Both the position numbers and the translations under genes were made by a program. Shown one piece after another: positions 21,310-30,267 of a DNA stretch of 64,000 nt. The number at the start of each line of letters is the position of its first letter. The stretch's first letter is position 1. Below the pieces are notes generated by a model. That model was not told the DNA's origin. It ran no database searches and saw only the letters and a list, made by a program, of their open reading frames with translations. Source of the DNA: Symbiodinium natans. Taxonomy: Eukaryota > Sar > Dinophyceae > Suessiales > Symbiodiniaceae. Where the stretch lies: assembly GCA_905221605.1 (NCBI GenBank), contig CAJNDS010002290.1, positions 733,501 to 797,500 on the forward strand, written 5' to 3'.

Positions 21310-21476
21310 TCGACCCTAATCCCTAAACCCTTATCCCTAAACCCTAAACCCTAAACCCTAAACCCTAATCCCTAACCCTAAACCCTAAACCCTAAACCCT
21401 AAACCCTAAGCCCTAAGCCCTGAACCCTGAACCCTAAACCCTAAACCCTAAACCCTAAACCCTAAACCCTGAACCT
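21310..21476. repeat. CCCTAAA telomere-like array
   Basis: About 22 copies of CCCTAAA and variants (CCCTAAT, CCCTAAG, CCCTGAA), ending immediately before the acceptor of the exon at 21485. Confidence 0.9.
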
Positions 21477-21484
21477 TTCGGCAG

Positions 21485-21838
21485 TTTGCCTCGGTGGGCC
21501 AGACGAAGCGCTTCCAGGAACTATGGGAGCGGGAGGCAGCTGGGAGGTTTAGGGTTTAGGGTTTTTAGGTATTAGGGTTTAGGGTTTAGGGTATTAGGGT
21601 TTAGGGTTTAGGGTTTAGGGTTTTTTAGAGTTTAGAGGGTTCAGGGTTTAGGGTTTAGGCTTTAGGGTTTAGTGCGATTTAGAGTTTAGAGGGTTCAGGG
21701 TTTAAGGTTCAGGGTTTAGGGCTATTTAGAGTTTAGAGGGTTCGGGTTTTTTTGGGGTGTAGGGGGTTTGGGTTTGAGTGCTGAGGGTGGCCCCTCGTAC
21801 GCAGGAGCCTGAAGCAGGAACCTGTGCACGTGGCTTGA
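21485..21838 (+). CDS. Two terminal exons, unrecognised protein
   Basis: Exon 21485-21546 (FASVGQTKRFQELWEREAAG) starts after GGCAG and ends at a GTTTAGGG donor. Exon 21805-21838 (SLKQEPVHVA, TGA at 21836) starts after GCAG. The join is in phase (AG + G). The intron is mostly TTTAGGG variants. The sequence looks charged and helical. Upstream exons were not identified. Confidence 0.55.
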
Positions 21839-22096
21839 ACCCTCCAAACCCCAAATAGCCCTAAACCCTAAACCCTAAACCCTTAACCCTTAACCCTTAA
21901 CCCTTAACCCTTAACCCTAAACCCTAAACCCTAAACCCTAAATCAGCCCTGTCAGGCTGCGCTAAACAAGAGGGGGGGTTACGGTTTTTGGGGTGCAGGG
22001 CTTAGGGCCCTTAGTATGGCCCTTAGTCTGAGACCTGAAATCTCAACCCTACAACTGCTCCCTGTTTCGGCCTTAGGCCTTAGTGGCTTGGCCCGA

Positions 22097-22205
22097 TGTT
22101 TGGGAGTACTACACTTTAGTACTTTTTGTGGTTGTGGGTTCCCATGATAGCTACTTATATCTAAAAAGGTACATACCTTTTTTTTCCAGGGTCTACTCCA
22201 AAGTA
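22097..22205. repeat. Dispersed element, family G, copy 1
   Basis: Shares with 63746-63855: GGAGTACTAcACTTTAgTAC, a GGTTnTGGGnTCC motif, 'TACTTATAnCTnAAAA' and TTCCAGGGTCTACT. The right end is also seen at about 48865-48895. No coding sequence. Confidence 0.7.
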
Positions 22206-22261
22206 GTGATCCTCAAGCCCTAAAGCCAGAAAACCCTGTCACACGTGAAAGTTTCTTCCAG

Positions 22262-22770
22262 AAGCCCTCAAACCCTAAACCCTCCCGAAACCCTAAACCG
22301 CAAACCCAAAACCCCAAAGAAACAAACCCTAAGCCAACCCTAAGCCCTAAACCCCAAACCCCAAACCCTAAGCCCCAAACCCTAAACCCCAAACCCTAAG
22401 CCCTAAACCCTAAACCCTAAACCCCAAACCCTAAACCCCAAACCCTAAGCCCCAAACCCTAAACCCCAAACCCCAAACCCTAAACCCCAAACCCTAAGCC
22501 CTAAACCCCAAGCCCCAAACCCCAAACCCTAAGCCCCAAACCCTAAGCCCTAAACCCCAAACCCCAAACCCCAAACCCTAAACCCTAAACCCTAAACCCC
22601 AAGCCCTAAACTCCAAGCCCTAAACCCCAAACCCCAAACCCCAAACCCTAAACCCTAAACCCCAAGCCCTAAACCCTAAACCCTAAACCCCAAACCCTGA
22701 CCCCTAAACCCCAAACAAACCCTAAAACCCTAAACCCTAACCCCTAAACCCTAAACCCTAAACCCCCCTA
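22262..22770. repeat. Long degenerate CCCTAAA/CCCCAAA array
   Basis: About 70 heptamers mixing CCCTAAA, CCCCAAA and CCCTAAG in irregular order, the longest near-continuous telomere-like tract in the window. The mixture of variants suggests an old, decaying array. Confidence 0.9.
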
Positions 22771-22778
22771 AAAGGCAG

Positions 22779-22837
22779 AGGTGGCCGCCAACACGGATGC
22801 CAGCTGCCTGCCCGGGGCTCTGCTGGTGCTGCGTTGA
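22779..22837 (+). CDS. Candidate terminal exon
   Basis: After GGCAG it reads EVAANTDASCLPGALLVLR and then TGA (22835). A GTTGAAG just before the stop could instead be a donor. Unrecognised. Confidence 0.35.
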
Positions 22838-22839
22838 AG

Positions 22840-23270
22840 TTCTGGGGGTTTAGGTTGTTTGGGTTTTATGAACTTTTTGGGGTTTTAGGTTGTTTGGGTT
22901 TTAGGAACTTTTGGGGGTTTTAGGTTGTTTTGGGTTTTAGGAACTTTTTAGGGTTTATAGGGTTTGTAGGGTTTAGAGGGTTTAGAGGGAATGTAGGGTT
23001 TATAGGGTTTATAGGGTTTATAGGGTTTGTAGGGTTTGCAGGGTTTATAGGGTTTATAGGGTTATGAGGTTATAGGGTGTATAGGGTTAGACTGTTGTGT
23101 TTTTTTTTTTTTGGGGGGGGTTGGGGTTTATAGGGTTGTGGGTTTAAAGGGTTATATATTTTTGGGCTATTCGGTTTTTAGGGTTTTAGGGTGATTGATA
23201 GGGTTTAGGGGCTTATGTTTTACAGGGTTATAGGAGTGTGGGGTTGTAGCTTTAGGAACCCTAAACCCTA
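22840..23270. repeat. TTATAGGG/GGTTGTTTGGG variant tract
   Basis: Tandem blocks of a 37-base unit with GGTTTTAGGTTGTTTGGG, then TTTATAGGG repeats. It derives from telomere-like repeats. No gene is seen. Confidence 0.7.
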
Positions 23271-23332
23271 AACCCCAAACCCCAAACCCTAAACCCGCCT
23301 AAACCCTAAACCCTAAACCCTAAACCATGCAG

Positions 23333-24917
23333 GGTTTTCGGCTTGGCGCCTTGGGGACTGGATGTCCTGGAGGTTTTTTGGGGGGTGCACCTTCCAAATG
23401 CTGACCATTGGCAGGCCCCTCAACATCTCGGTACAGGGTTCAGAGTTTAGGGTTGAGGGTTTAGGGTTTGAACAAGATTTCGGGTACCCAGGTAAACCCT
23501 GAACCTGGAACCCCTCCCCGGGGCACCGCTCAGCTCATGGATTTCCTACGCGTAGTGTCGGGATATGGGCGCCGGACAGAACCCCCTCCTGCCCCTAAAC
23601 CCCCAGCTTCTTTGGGGGCTTCTTGTGCTCCGCTCTTAAAGCCTAAACCTACACCCCGCAGGTCCTGCGACTTCTGTGCTGCAACGGAGGATCCCAAGAA
23701 GGCTGTTACCGTGCAGAAGTCCCTGAGCCGCCGGGTGTTAGGGCTTTAGGGTTTAGGGTTTAGGGCTGTAGGGTTTAGGGTTTAGGGTTCAGGGTTTAGG
23801 CCATTTAGGGGGGTTTTAGGGTTTGGGGGTGTTTCAGGGGTTTTAGGGATTATGGGGGGGTTTTAAGGGGTTTTAGGGGGTTTATGGCGTTTATGGGGGG
23901 GGGGGGGGGGGGTTTAAGGGGGTTTAGGGGGTTTAGGGTGCTTGAGGGGTGTAGTTTGCAAGATTTTGGGGTTGAGGGGCCTGGTGCTCGAGGTTTAGAG
24001 TTTCGCATTTCTGAGGGTTTGGGGAGTTTTTATAGGGGTGGCAAGTTTCGGTGTTACTCTTTCAGGGTGACCTGGTTGGGTGCCAATTTGTTAAGCGAGC
24101 GAGAGCGAGAGTGCGAGAGAGGGAGAGAGATTCAGGGAGTGACGATGAGCTACATCAGCTAGCCAGAAGGAGGATGGTTTTCTCACGACAGAAGATGGAG
24201 ACCGGATAACAGGCAAGACCAGGCTACAGAAGACGCAGACTGCAAGGTATGCCAGCGGCTCAGACGCAGCAGCCATAGAGAAGAAGATGATGAAGCTTGG
24301 CTTTGGCCCGATAACCTGTGATGCCTGAAGTTTTCCAGTCTCACCTCTTGTCCTCCCCATCTACACATCTAGACTCTACCCTAAACCCGAAACCTTAAAC
24401 CCTAAACCCTAAACTCTAAGCCTTGACATGCAGGGATCAAACATCTCTGCTAGCTTGCGCGATTGTTTCGGTGATTCTTCTGCATCTTGGCATGTTTCCT
24501 GTCTTTGCTACTTCTTGCAATTAGGCCGGCATCTGCGGCAAAGCCACCCTAAACCCGAAACCTCAAACCAAACCCTAAACCCTAAACCATAAACCCCAAA
24601 CCCCAAACTCTAAACCCTAAACCCTAAACTCTAGACCCTGACAAGTAGAAGCATCATCTGCATCTGGGGTGCGTACATGGCACGGCAGGTTCCCAAACTG
24701 AGGGTCCCTTTTGGCAGTGTTGGGCTTAGGGCTTATATAGGGTTGAGGCCTTAGGGTTCAGAGTCTTGGGTTTAGGGCTTAAGGGTTTAGGGTTCAAAAC
24801 TGCAATTTCCTTGCAATGTGGGCCCTTATATCTGGGGCGAACAGAATTGGACCAGAACTCAGTGAACTGGCCACATGCGGAGTATACGACATACAACTCT
24901 ACGATCCGAAAAAGTGA
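23333..24917 (+). CDS. Exon cluster of a membrane protein with stop
   Basis: Candidate exons: 23338-23370 (GFRLGALGTGCPG), 23662-23734 (CDFCAATEDPKKAVTVQK, donor GTGTTAGG), 24434-24516 (hydrophobic, LLACAIVSVILLHLGMFPVF), ~24647-24708 (ICIWGAYMARQVPKLRV) and 24791-24917 (FLAMWALISGANRIGPEL..., TGA at 24915). The last exon starts right after the AG of a TTTAG. Between them, 24231-24330 reads SDAAAIEKKMMKLGFG to a TGA and may belong to another transcript. Not all phases could be matched, so exons are missing or misread. No family was recognised. Confidence 0.4.
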
Positions 24918-25174
24918 CCCCTAGAAGCACTAGTTACACCAAATCCTAAACCCTAGACCTTAAACCCCAAGCGTTCATAGACCTCAAACCCTCAGCCACC
25001 CAATGCCTTGCATAAATCTTAAACCCCCGCCCTCAACCCCAAACAGACGATCATGAGGTGCCTTCATAGCCCAGCTGTTGACGTTTTGCACTTTAGGTGT
25101 TCCAGGTTCCCTTACAACACAGTTACCAACCGCCCTAAACCCTAAACCCTAGGACCCCCAAGGAGGGTACCCTT

Positions 25175-25403
25175 ATGATGGAATGGTTGCTCCAGAGCAT
25201 GAGAGGCCCTCCCTGTGATAGGGAAACCTACCGAACATGTGTCCGCCAGGGTTTAGGGTTTTGGGTTTTGGGTTTAGGGTTTATTAAGTCGGGCACTAGA
25301 TGTCATGACTCTGGGTTTTGGAGCGTTAGACGCTTCATACGCACCCCGAAAGAAGGAGGTAATGGGGGAAGACCCAACTCTGGGCTGGAAGCACGCGATG
25401 TGA
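25175..25403 (+). CDS. Small gene or 5' exons, unrecognised
   Basis: ATG at 25175 opens MMEWLLQSMRGPPCDRETY. The exon ends at 25250 against GTTTAGGG. A 49-base intron (25251-25299) of TTTAGGG variants ends ACTAG. The second exon, from 25300, reads VMTLGFGALDASYAPRKKEV in phase. A TGA at 25401 would close a 59-residue protein. A GC donor at 25391 could instead extend it into 25518-25612. The upstream AGs could serve trans-splicing of a spliced leader, which dinoflagellate mRNAs use; that is inference. Confidence 0.5.
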
Positions 25404-25517
25404 TGGCCCCTTTCCGCCCATACTCCTTAAACCCTAAACCCTAAACCCTAAACCCTAAACCCTAAACCCTATCAACCCTAAACCCCAAACCCTTGTGAAA
25501 GGGGTCGGGTTCAGTTG

Positions 25518-26710
25518 GCCTGGCTTTGTCATGTTTGACAAAGGAAGTGGATCAGCGACTGCGCGCAGTTGGTGGAGCCGCTGGGCGAGGTGAAAAAGCA
25601 GGCACACCTGCGGTTTAGGGTTTAGGGTTTAGGGTTTAGGGTTTAGGGTTTAGGGGGTCTAGCAAGTTGCGGCCTTGACGGCCTCAGGGCGAGTAAATCG
25701 TCAAGCGGGTGATTAGGGCCCTTGGCCAGCTTGGACGGCACACGGTTAGGTCTCGGGTTGTATAGTGATTGTGACAGTCCTTCATAGGCATTCAGGGTTT
25801 AGGATTTAGGATAACCCTAGGCCCTAGACCCTAAACCTTAAACCCTAAACCCTAAACCCTCAACCCTAAACCCTAAATGCCTAATAAGGACTGACAGCAT
25901 AAGGGGAAACATCCCAAGCCATGGTGTTCGTTTCCCTGCTGAATAGGCGCCAAGGGGCTTCCACCGCGCTGCATGTCCTTGCCCAGCGTGACACAAGCCT
26001 TAGCACCCTCGACCCTGAACCCGAAATCCTAAACCCCTAAACCCCTGAGCCCCTAAACCCTCAACCCTGAACCCTAAAATCCTACACCCCTAAACCCCTG
26101 AGCCCCTAAACCCTCAATCCTGAACTCTGAACTCTGAAGCCGAAGCCCTGAACCCTAGCCGGCCCTCGCCATGCTGAAGTTCCTACTTTCAGCCTAGATG
26201 AGAAGCGAACCGGCCCTGCGAGAACGGTTTAAGGGGTTTAGGGTTTAGGGCGTTTAGGGCGTTTAGGGTTTAGGGTTTAGGGTTCCCGCTAAAGCTTAAC
26301 TCAAAATCCTCGACTTCTCTAAACTCTCTAAACTCTCTAAACTCTCTAAACTCTCTAAACCCTCTAAACTCTCCAAACTCTCCAAACTCTCTAGACTCTC
26401 TAAACTCTAAGCCGGCATGGCAAGGCCAGTTGCTACACGCAGAACGCCTGACGTCGAATGCGCCGGCGTGAGGAAAAGACCGGATGTTCCTTATAACACT
26501 GCAAATCATATGAACTTGCTTGGGGTTCAGGGTTCAGGCTTTAGGGTTTGGGGTTTGGGCCTGCAGTGTTCATGTTAGAGTCCATTGTTCTAGTAGAGAA
26601 GGGTTATAGGGCACATAATCGCAATTTGAGTGAAGCTTGTACCCTGACCCAAGCTGCACTTCAGAACAGCTTCTACCGTACAATAGCCCTCAAGCAAGAT
26701 TGTCAGCACG
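25518..26710 (+). CDS. Exon cluster, unrecognised
   Basis: Candidates: 25518-25612 (ends at GTTTAGGG; two frames open to that donor, one reading LTKEVDQRLRAVGG, the other QLVEPLGEVKKQAHL), about 25940-26010 (GASTALHVLAQRDTSL), 26196-26226 (LDEKRTGPART, ends at GTTTAAGG), about 26418-26520 and 26597-26710 (AHNRNLSEACTLTQAALQNS, ends at a GTATGT donor, the most standard donor in the window). Order and strand are consistent with one gene, but frames between exons were not all reconciled. Confidence 0.4.
25770..25918. repeat. Family A element with telomere core
   Basis: Inverted GACAGTCCTTCATAGGCATT and AATGCCTAATAAGGACTGACAG flank a core of TTTAGGG-like then CCCTAAA repeats. The right end is GGGGAAACATCCCAAG. 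The outer left end is degraded. Confidence 0.65.
26313..26415. repeat. CTCTAAACT decamer array
   Basis: About ten tandem copies of a 10-base unit (CTCTAAACT plus one), a variant of the telomere-like repeat with a longer period. Open frames across it are artefacts. Confidence 0.85.
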
Positions 26711-26843
26711 GTATGTTGTAAAACGTAAACCCTGTGCCTGTTCTTTGGGGGTTTGGATTCCTTTCATAAACGCCATCAAAGCAAGTCGGATGCCCAACCC
26801 TATGAGCCCTCAAGCACTTTGAAAACCCTGCACCATGAAAACC

Positions 26844-26952
26844 TAACAGTCCTTAATAGGGTTTAGGGTTTAGGGTTTAGGGTTTAGGGTTTTAAGTACC
26901 CCTACTAGAATCCCTCTTAAGGACTGCTCGTAAAAAGGGGGAACATCCCAAG
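26844..26952. repeat. Family A element with TTTAGGG insert
   Basis: Left AACAGTCCTTAATAGGG, a core of about five TTTAGGG copies, then CTCTTAAGGACTG and GGGGGAACATCCCAAG. The telomere repeats sit exactly where other copies have the single-copy centre. Confidence 0.75.
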
Positions 26953-27000
26953 TCTTCACTCTGATCCTACAACCCTAAACCCAAAGCCCTAATTAAACCC

Positions 27001-27077
27001 GAATACCCTAAACCCTAAACCCTAAACCCTAAACCCTAAACCCTAACCCTAAACCCTAAACCCTAAACCCTAAACCT
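27001..27077. repeat. CCCTAAA telomere-like array
   Basis: About eleven copies of CCCTAAA with one CCCTAA slip. From 27080 to 28040 no clear gene is seen: a possible exon at 27095-27165 (DCRTIRAKPNQAMPPVSG), a family H element at 27365-27440 and a CG-rich run at 27565-27580. Confidence 0.85.
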
Positions 27078-27364
27078 GCGTTGTTGGGGAGGCCGCGAAC
27101 CTGACTGCCGGACCATTCGGGCGAAGCCCAACCAGGCCATGCCTCCAGTATCCGGGGGGCGGGAGTGGGGGCCCTAAACCCTAATCCCTAAAGTTCGGGT
27201 TCAGTGCACTCTCCCCTAAACACGAACCGCATAGCGACCCTAGTTCCCCCCTCCCCCCTTTTGAGGGGTGTCCCTTGAGCTTGGAATTGAGTTTTTTGGG
27301 GAGTTCCCTGCCCCGGCAGTGCCCCGGCCGGGGCGAGGCGAGTTCGAACGTCATTGAAGTGGTT

Positions 27365-27440
27365 TACGATATTAGGGGTTCCTTATTGGGGTCCTACTTA
27401 CAAGGAGATCCTACTATTTGGGGGTCTATATTAGGTCCAG
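27365..27440. repeat. Dispersed element, family H, copy 1
   Basis: Shares GGTTCCTTATTGGGGTCCT, TACAAGGnGATCCT and 'CTATTTGGGGGYCTA' with 56150-56226, both embedded in open frames. Confidence 0.65.
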
Positions 27441-28040
27441 ATGTGCATAGTTGTCGTGCCAGCTGCAGGAGTGTAGCTGAAGCTAAAGTGCCGGGACTTG
27501 CAGCAGCACCGGAGCAGGACTCACGGATGTAACGAATGGACGCGTAAACCTTGAAATTATTTTCGCGCGCGCGCGAGCGCAAACTTCAGGCAAGCTGGGT
27601 CATACGTAGTACTTCTGATCATTGGCATTGGTATCGCCAAGGCACACAGTATAAGGCTCATCTTTTGCATGCTTAAAGAACGGCTGGTTTTGTGTGACTG
27701 CGGATGCTCAGCCGCCCTGTGTTTTTGAAGGCCTGTGTTCGGGAGGCTTGTTGAGATTTGGGCCGAAGGCCTAGGGCTTGGAGCGTGCTTATGAGATCTG
27801 GGGTTAGGCACAGCTTACTCCTGCTGGAGGCGCGCAAAACTACGGGAACAGGCTATCACTTAGAGTACGAAATGGCAACCCTCCCTTTGAAACCCCCCCT
27901 CCCCCCCTTCTGCTGTTCTGTTCTTGCAAAATCTGTGAGTTGGAAGCTCTCCTCAGCGTGTTTTGAGGCATGAGATTAGAACAGGAAGGCCTTCGTCTCA
28001 CAACCTCAGAGCATTTCGGGCGCATTGTGTTGCGGGAGCC

Positions 28041-29591
28041 ATGGAGTGCGAATCAGTTCCGGACCCTGCAACAACGCCTGCGGCTCATGGGACCACCTTG
28101 GCGTACTTCTACGGCTGTGGGGGGCTTTGCGTCGTTTTCGCCCTGATGATGCTGTATTCGAAGTGCCGAAAGTTTAGGTGGTTTGCTTTGGCCACGTTGA
28201 GCGATGACCAGGAGAGCTCCGCCTGGAAAAGCGACTTGCTCTACACGATGTTCTTTGTCCTCTCCGCCGGTGGGTATCTCCTGGCAGCAGTGTCCACCCA
28301 GGTGTACCCGGCCGCGAATTGGGGGATCCAGACAAGCAAGGTGTTCATCATCTTGGCTTGGACTTGTCCACTCGCGGCTTGCTGTGGGGCGGTGCAGGCC
28401 ATGTGCACGAGGAGGTGTCCGGGGTACCAGGCACTAGCATTGCCCTTTTCGTTGTTTCCTTTGTCGTGGCGTATAGTCAGGGAGGTAGGCTTGGGGTTTG
28501 CTTCTTAGGAAGCATCATCAATATGCTGTTTCGCCACCGCTTCCCCTGAAGCGAAACGGCATTGGTAGTGCGGCTCCCAGAGGGCCCATCTGTAGTACTA
28601 TTATGGAATTATCAGTGCCCAAAAATCATACTGAATAGGGTTTTGGGGGTACCTAGGTCCATCATAGTACCTGAACCCTAAACCCTTAACCCTGAACCCT
28701 AAACCCTAAAACCGAAACCCTCTGAGTAAGGTGCCTGAAGGGAAGCGTTTGGCTTCTGGGCCTGGCGTCGGTTTGCACCGCCTTGGTCGAGGTCGCGATT
28801 CCAGGAGACAGGCACTTCCAGGGATTTATGTGGTGCCTTGGTAGCCAGGGTTTAGGGTTTAGGGTTTAGGGTTTAGGGTTAGGGTTTAGGGTTTAGGGGC
28901 TTGGTCGCCCAGTGGTACCCTTTACCCTCTGTTATTTATTTATTTTTTCTTGTTGGGGGGGGTGGGGGCTCTGGGCTCCCTTTGTAAGGTAACCAACCCA
29001 AAAGCAAAGGGTGCCTTTGTTACAGGAAGGTTGCTGGGCTACCCTAAACCCGAAACCCTAAATCCTAAACCCTAAACCTATAGACCCTAAACCCCCTAAA
29101 CCCTAAACCCTAAACGGCTACCAAGGTGCCTTACGGCCTTAACCTTGGTCTGCGCATTCGCCTGGGCAGTGGTGCCATTCTTCGACACGACGAAGGATCC
29201 CTGTCCGGGTGCGGTGGGAAATAATCCCTGTGGCGGCTACCGCAGTTTCTTCTACATTCTGGCGATGACAAGCTCCTAGGACCCAGAGCAACCTGATTCC
29301 CTTTTTCAGGGTGGCCCTTAAGGCAAAAAAAGGCACCCTTTTTGTCCTAAGTTACTTCTGGGTCTAGGCCACATGATGGTGGCAATCTGGGAACCGGATT
29401 GTGGCTATGCGGCCCATCCCGTTTGCTACGACAGCTGCGGTATGGCGCCGGGATTCCATTTTGTACTCGCGCTGATTTTCATTGTGCCTTTCTACGTCAG
29501 CGTGATACCATTCCAGTGCTATCCCTTCCCCGTGGCCTTCCCGAAGATACCATCCTGCTTGGTCCGCACACAGCCCGAAGAGGACAGATGA
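28041..29591 (+). CDS. Gene B: complete 301-aa membrane protein
   Basis: Four exons join in phase: 28041-28484, 28741-28832, 29126-29271 and 29368-29591 (stop TGA 29589-29591). They give 301 residues from ATG 28041. About eight hydrophobic segments lie near residues 20-40, 69-90, 100-124, 131-143, 149-166, 177-195, 215-232 and 255-280, so the protein is polytopic. A cysteine-containing loop lies around residues 199-210 (DPCPGAVGNNPCGGY) and another near 234-250. No family was recognised; a transporter, channel or receptor cannot be told apart. Introns: 28485-28740 (GT-AG), 28833-29125 (GT-AG, family B element) and 29272-29367 (GC-AG, family C element). The first donor (GAG|GTAGGC) is the least certain; a GC donor at 28431 is the alternative. 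Confidence 0.75.
28833..29125 (+). mobile_element. Introner, family B, inside gene B
   Basis: Exon TTTATGTG | GTGCCTTGGTAGCC ... GGCTACCAAG | GTGCCTTACGG. The 10-bp ends CTTGGTAGCC/GGCTACCAAG are perfect reverse complements, and the GTGCCTT at the left boundary is repeated at the right one. The left copy supplies the GT donor and the element end supplies AAG. Inside, telomere repeats lie between each outer end and an inner copy of the element (TCGCCCAGTGGTACCC ... TTGCTGGGCTACC). Related copies: 53317-53429 and 59507-59595. Confidence 0.75.
29272..29367 (+). mobile_element. Introner, family C, inside gene B
   Basis: A 96-base GC-AG intron beginning GCTCCTAGGACCCAGAGCAAC and ending GTTACTTCTGGGTCTAG: the element ends are the splice boundaries. 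Removing it joins MTS to HMMVAIW in phase. Related right ends occur at 51565-51578, and a left end at 59122-59136 is also at an exon boundary. Confidence 0.75.
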
Positions 29592-29601
29592 CATGAGATG
29601 G

Positions 29602-29888
29602 CTAAACCCTAAACCCTAAACCCTAAACCCTAAACCCTAAACCCCAAACCCTAAACCCCAAACCCTAAACCCTAAACCCTATAGGAAGGAAACACCCAAG
29701 TTTACAGCAGCGCGCATGTGCCAGCGGCGGCTTGCATGACTGTCGATCCCAGCAACCCTTGCTCCTCAGACCCATTCTACCCTAAACCCTAAACCCGAAA
29801 CCCGAAAACCCTAAACCCTAAACCCTAAACCCTAAACCCTAAACCCTAAACCCTAAACCCTAAACCCTAAACCCTAAACCCTAAACCT
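29602..29888. repeat. Two CCCTAAA arrays downstream of gene B
   Basis: Homogeneous arrays at 29602-29683 and 29775-29888, separated by about 90 bases of unique DNA that may contain a small exon. Confidence 0.9.
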
Positions 29889-29977
29889 AATGAAGCCATG
29901 AAGCATTGCTGGACTGCTGCTGGCCCGAACGGGACCTATCCGAGGGCTGCCGCTTGCCAGTTGAGTTCTGGCTGTTG

Positions 29978-30080
29978 GTTTAGGGTTTAGGGTTTAGGGT
30001 TTAGGGTTTAGGGGTTTAGGGGTTTAGGGGTTTAGGGGTTTAGGGGTTTAGGGGTTTAGGGGTTTAGGGGTTTAGGGGTT
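29978..30080. repeat. TTTAGGG then TTTAGGGG array
   Basis: Four or five TTTAGGG heptamers switch to about nine perfect TTTAGGGG octamers. The octamer tract is homogeneous, so it arose by local amplification. Confidence 0.9.
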
Positions 30081-30267
30081 TGTGGCATGGACCTTTATGT
30101 ATTATTTGGCATTTGCTCTTGGTTAATAATCAATTTGCATATACGCTTCTAGGCCTGTTATCATAGTTGAAGACTTTCGTTTTCTGTCGCGTCACGACGT
30201 TTCGTCAAGCCATTCCCGAGGCCGAAATACTCACGAGGGTTTAGGCGTTAGGGTTTAGGCCCAAGGG

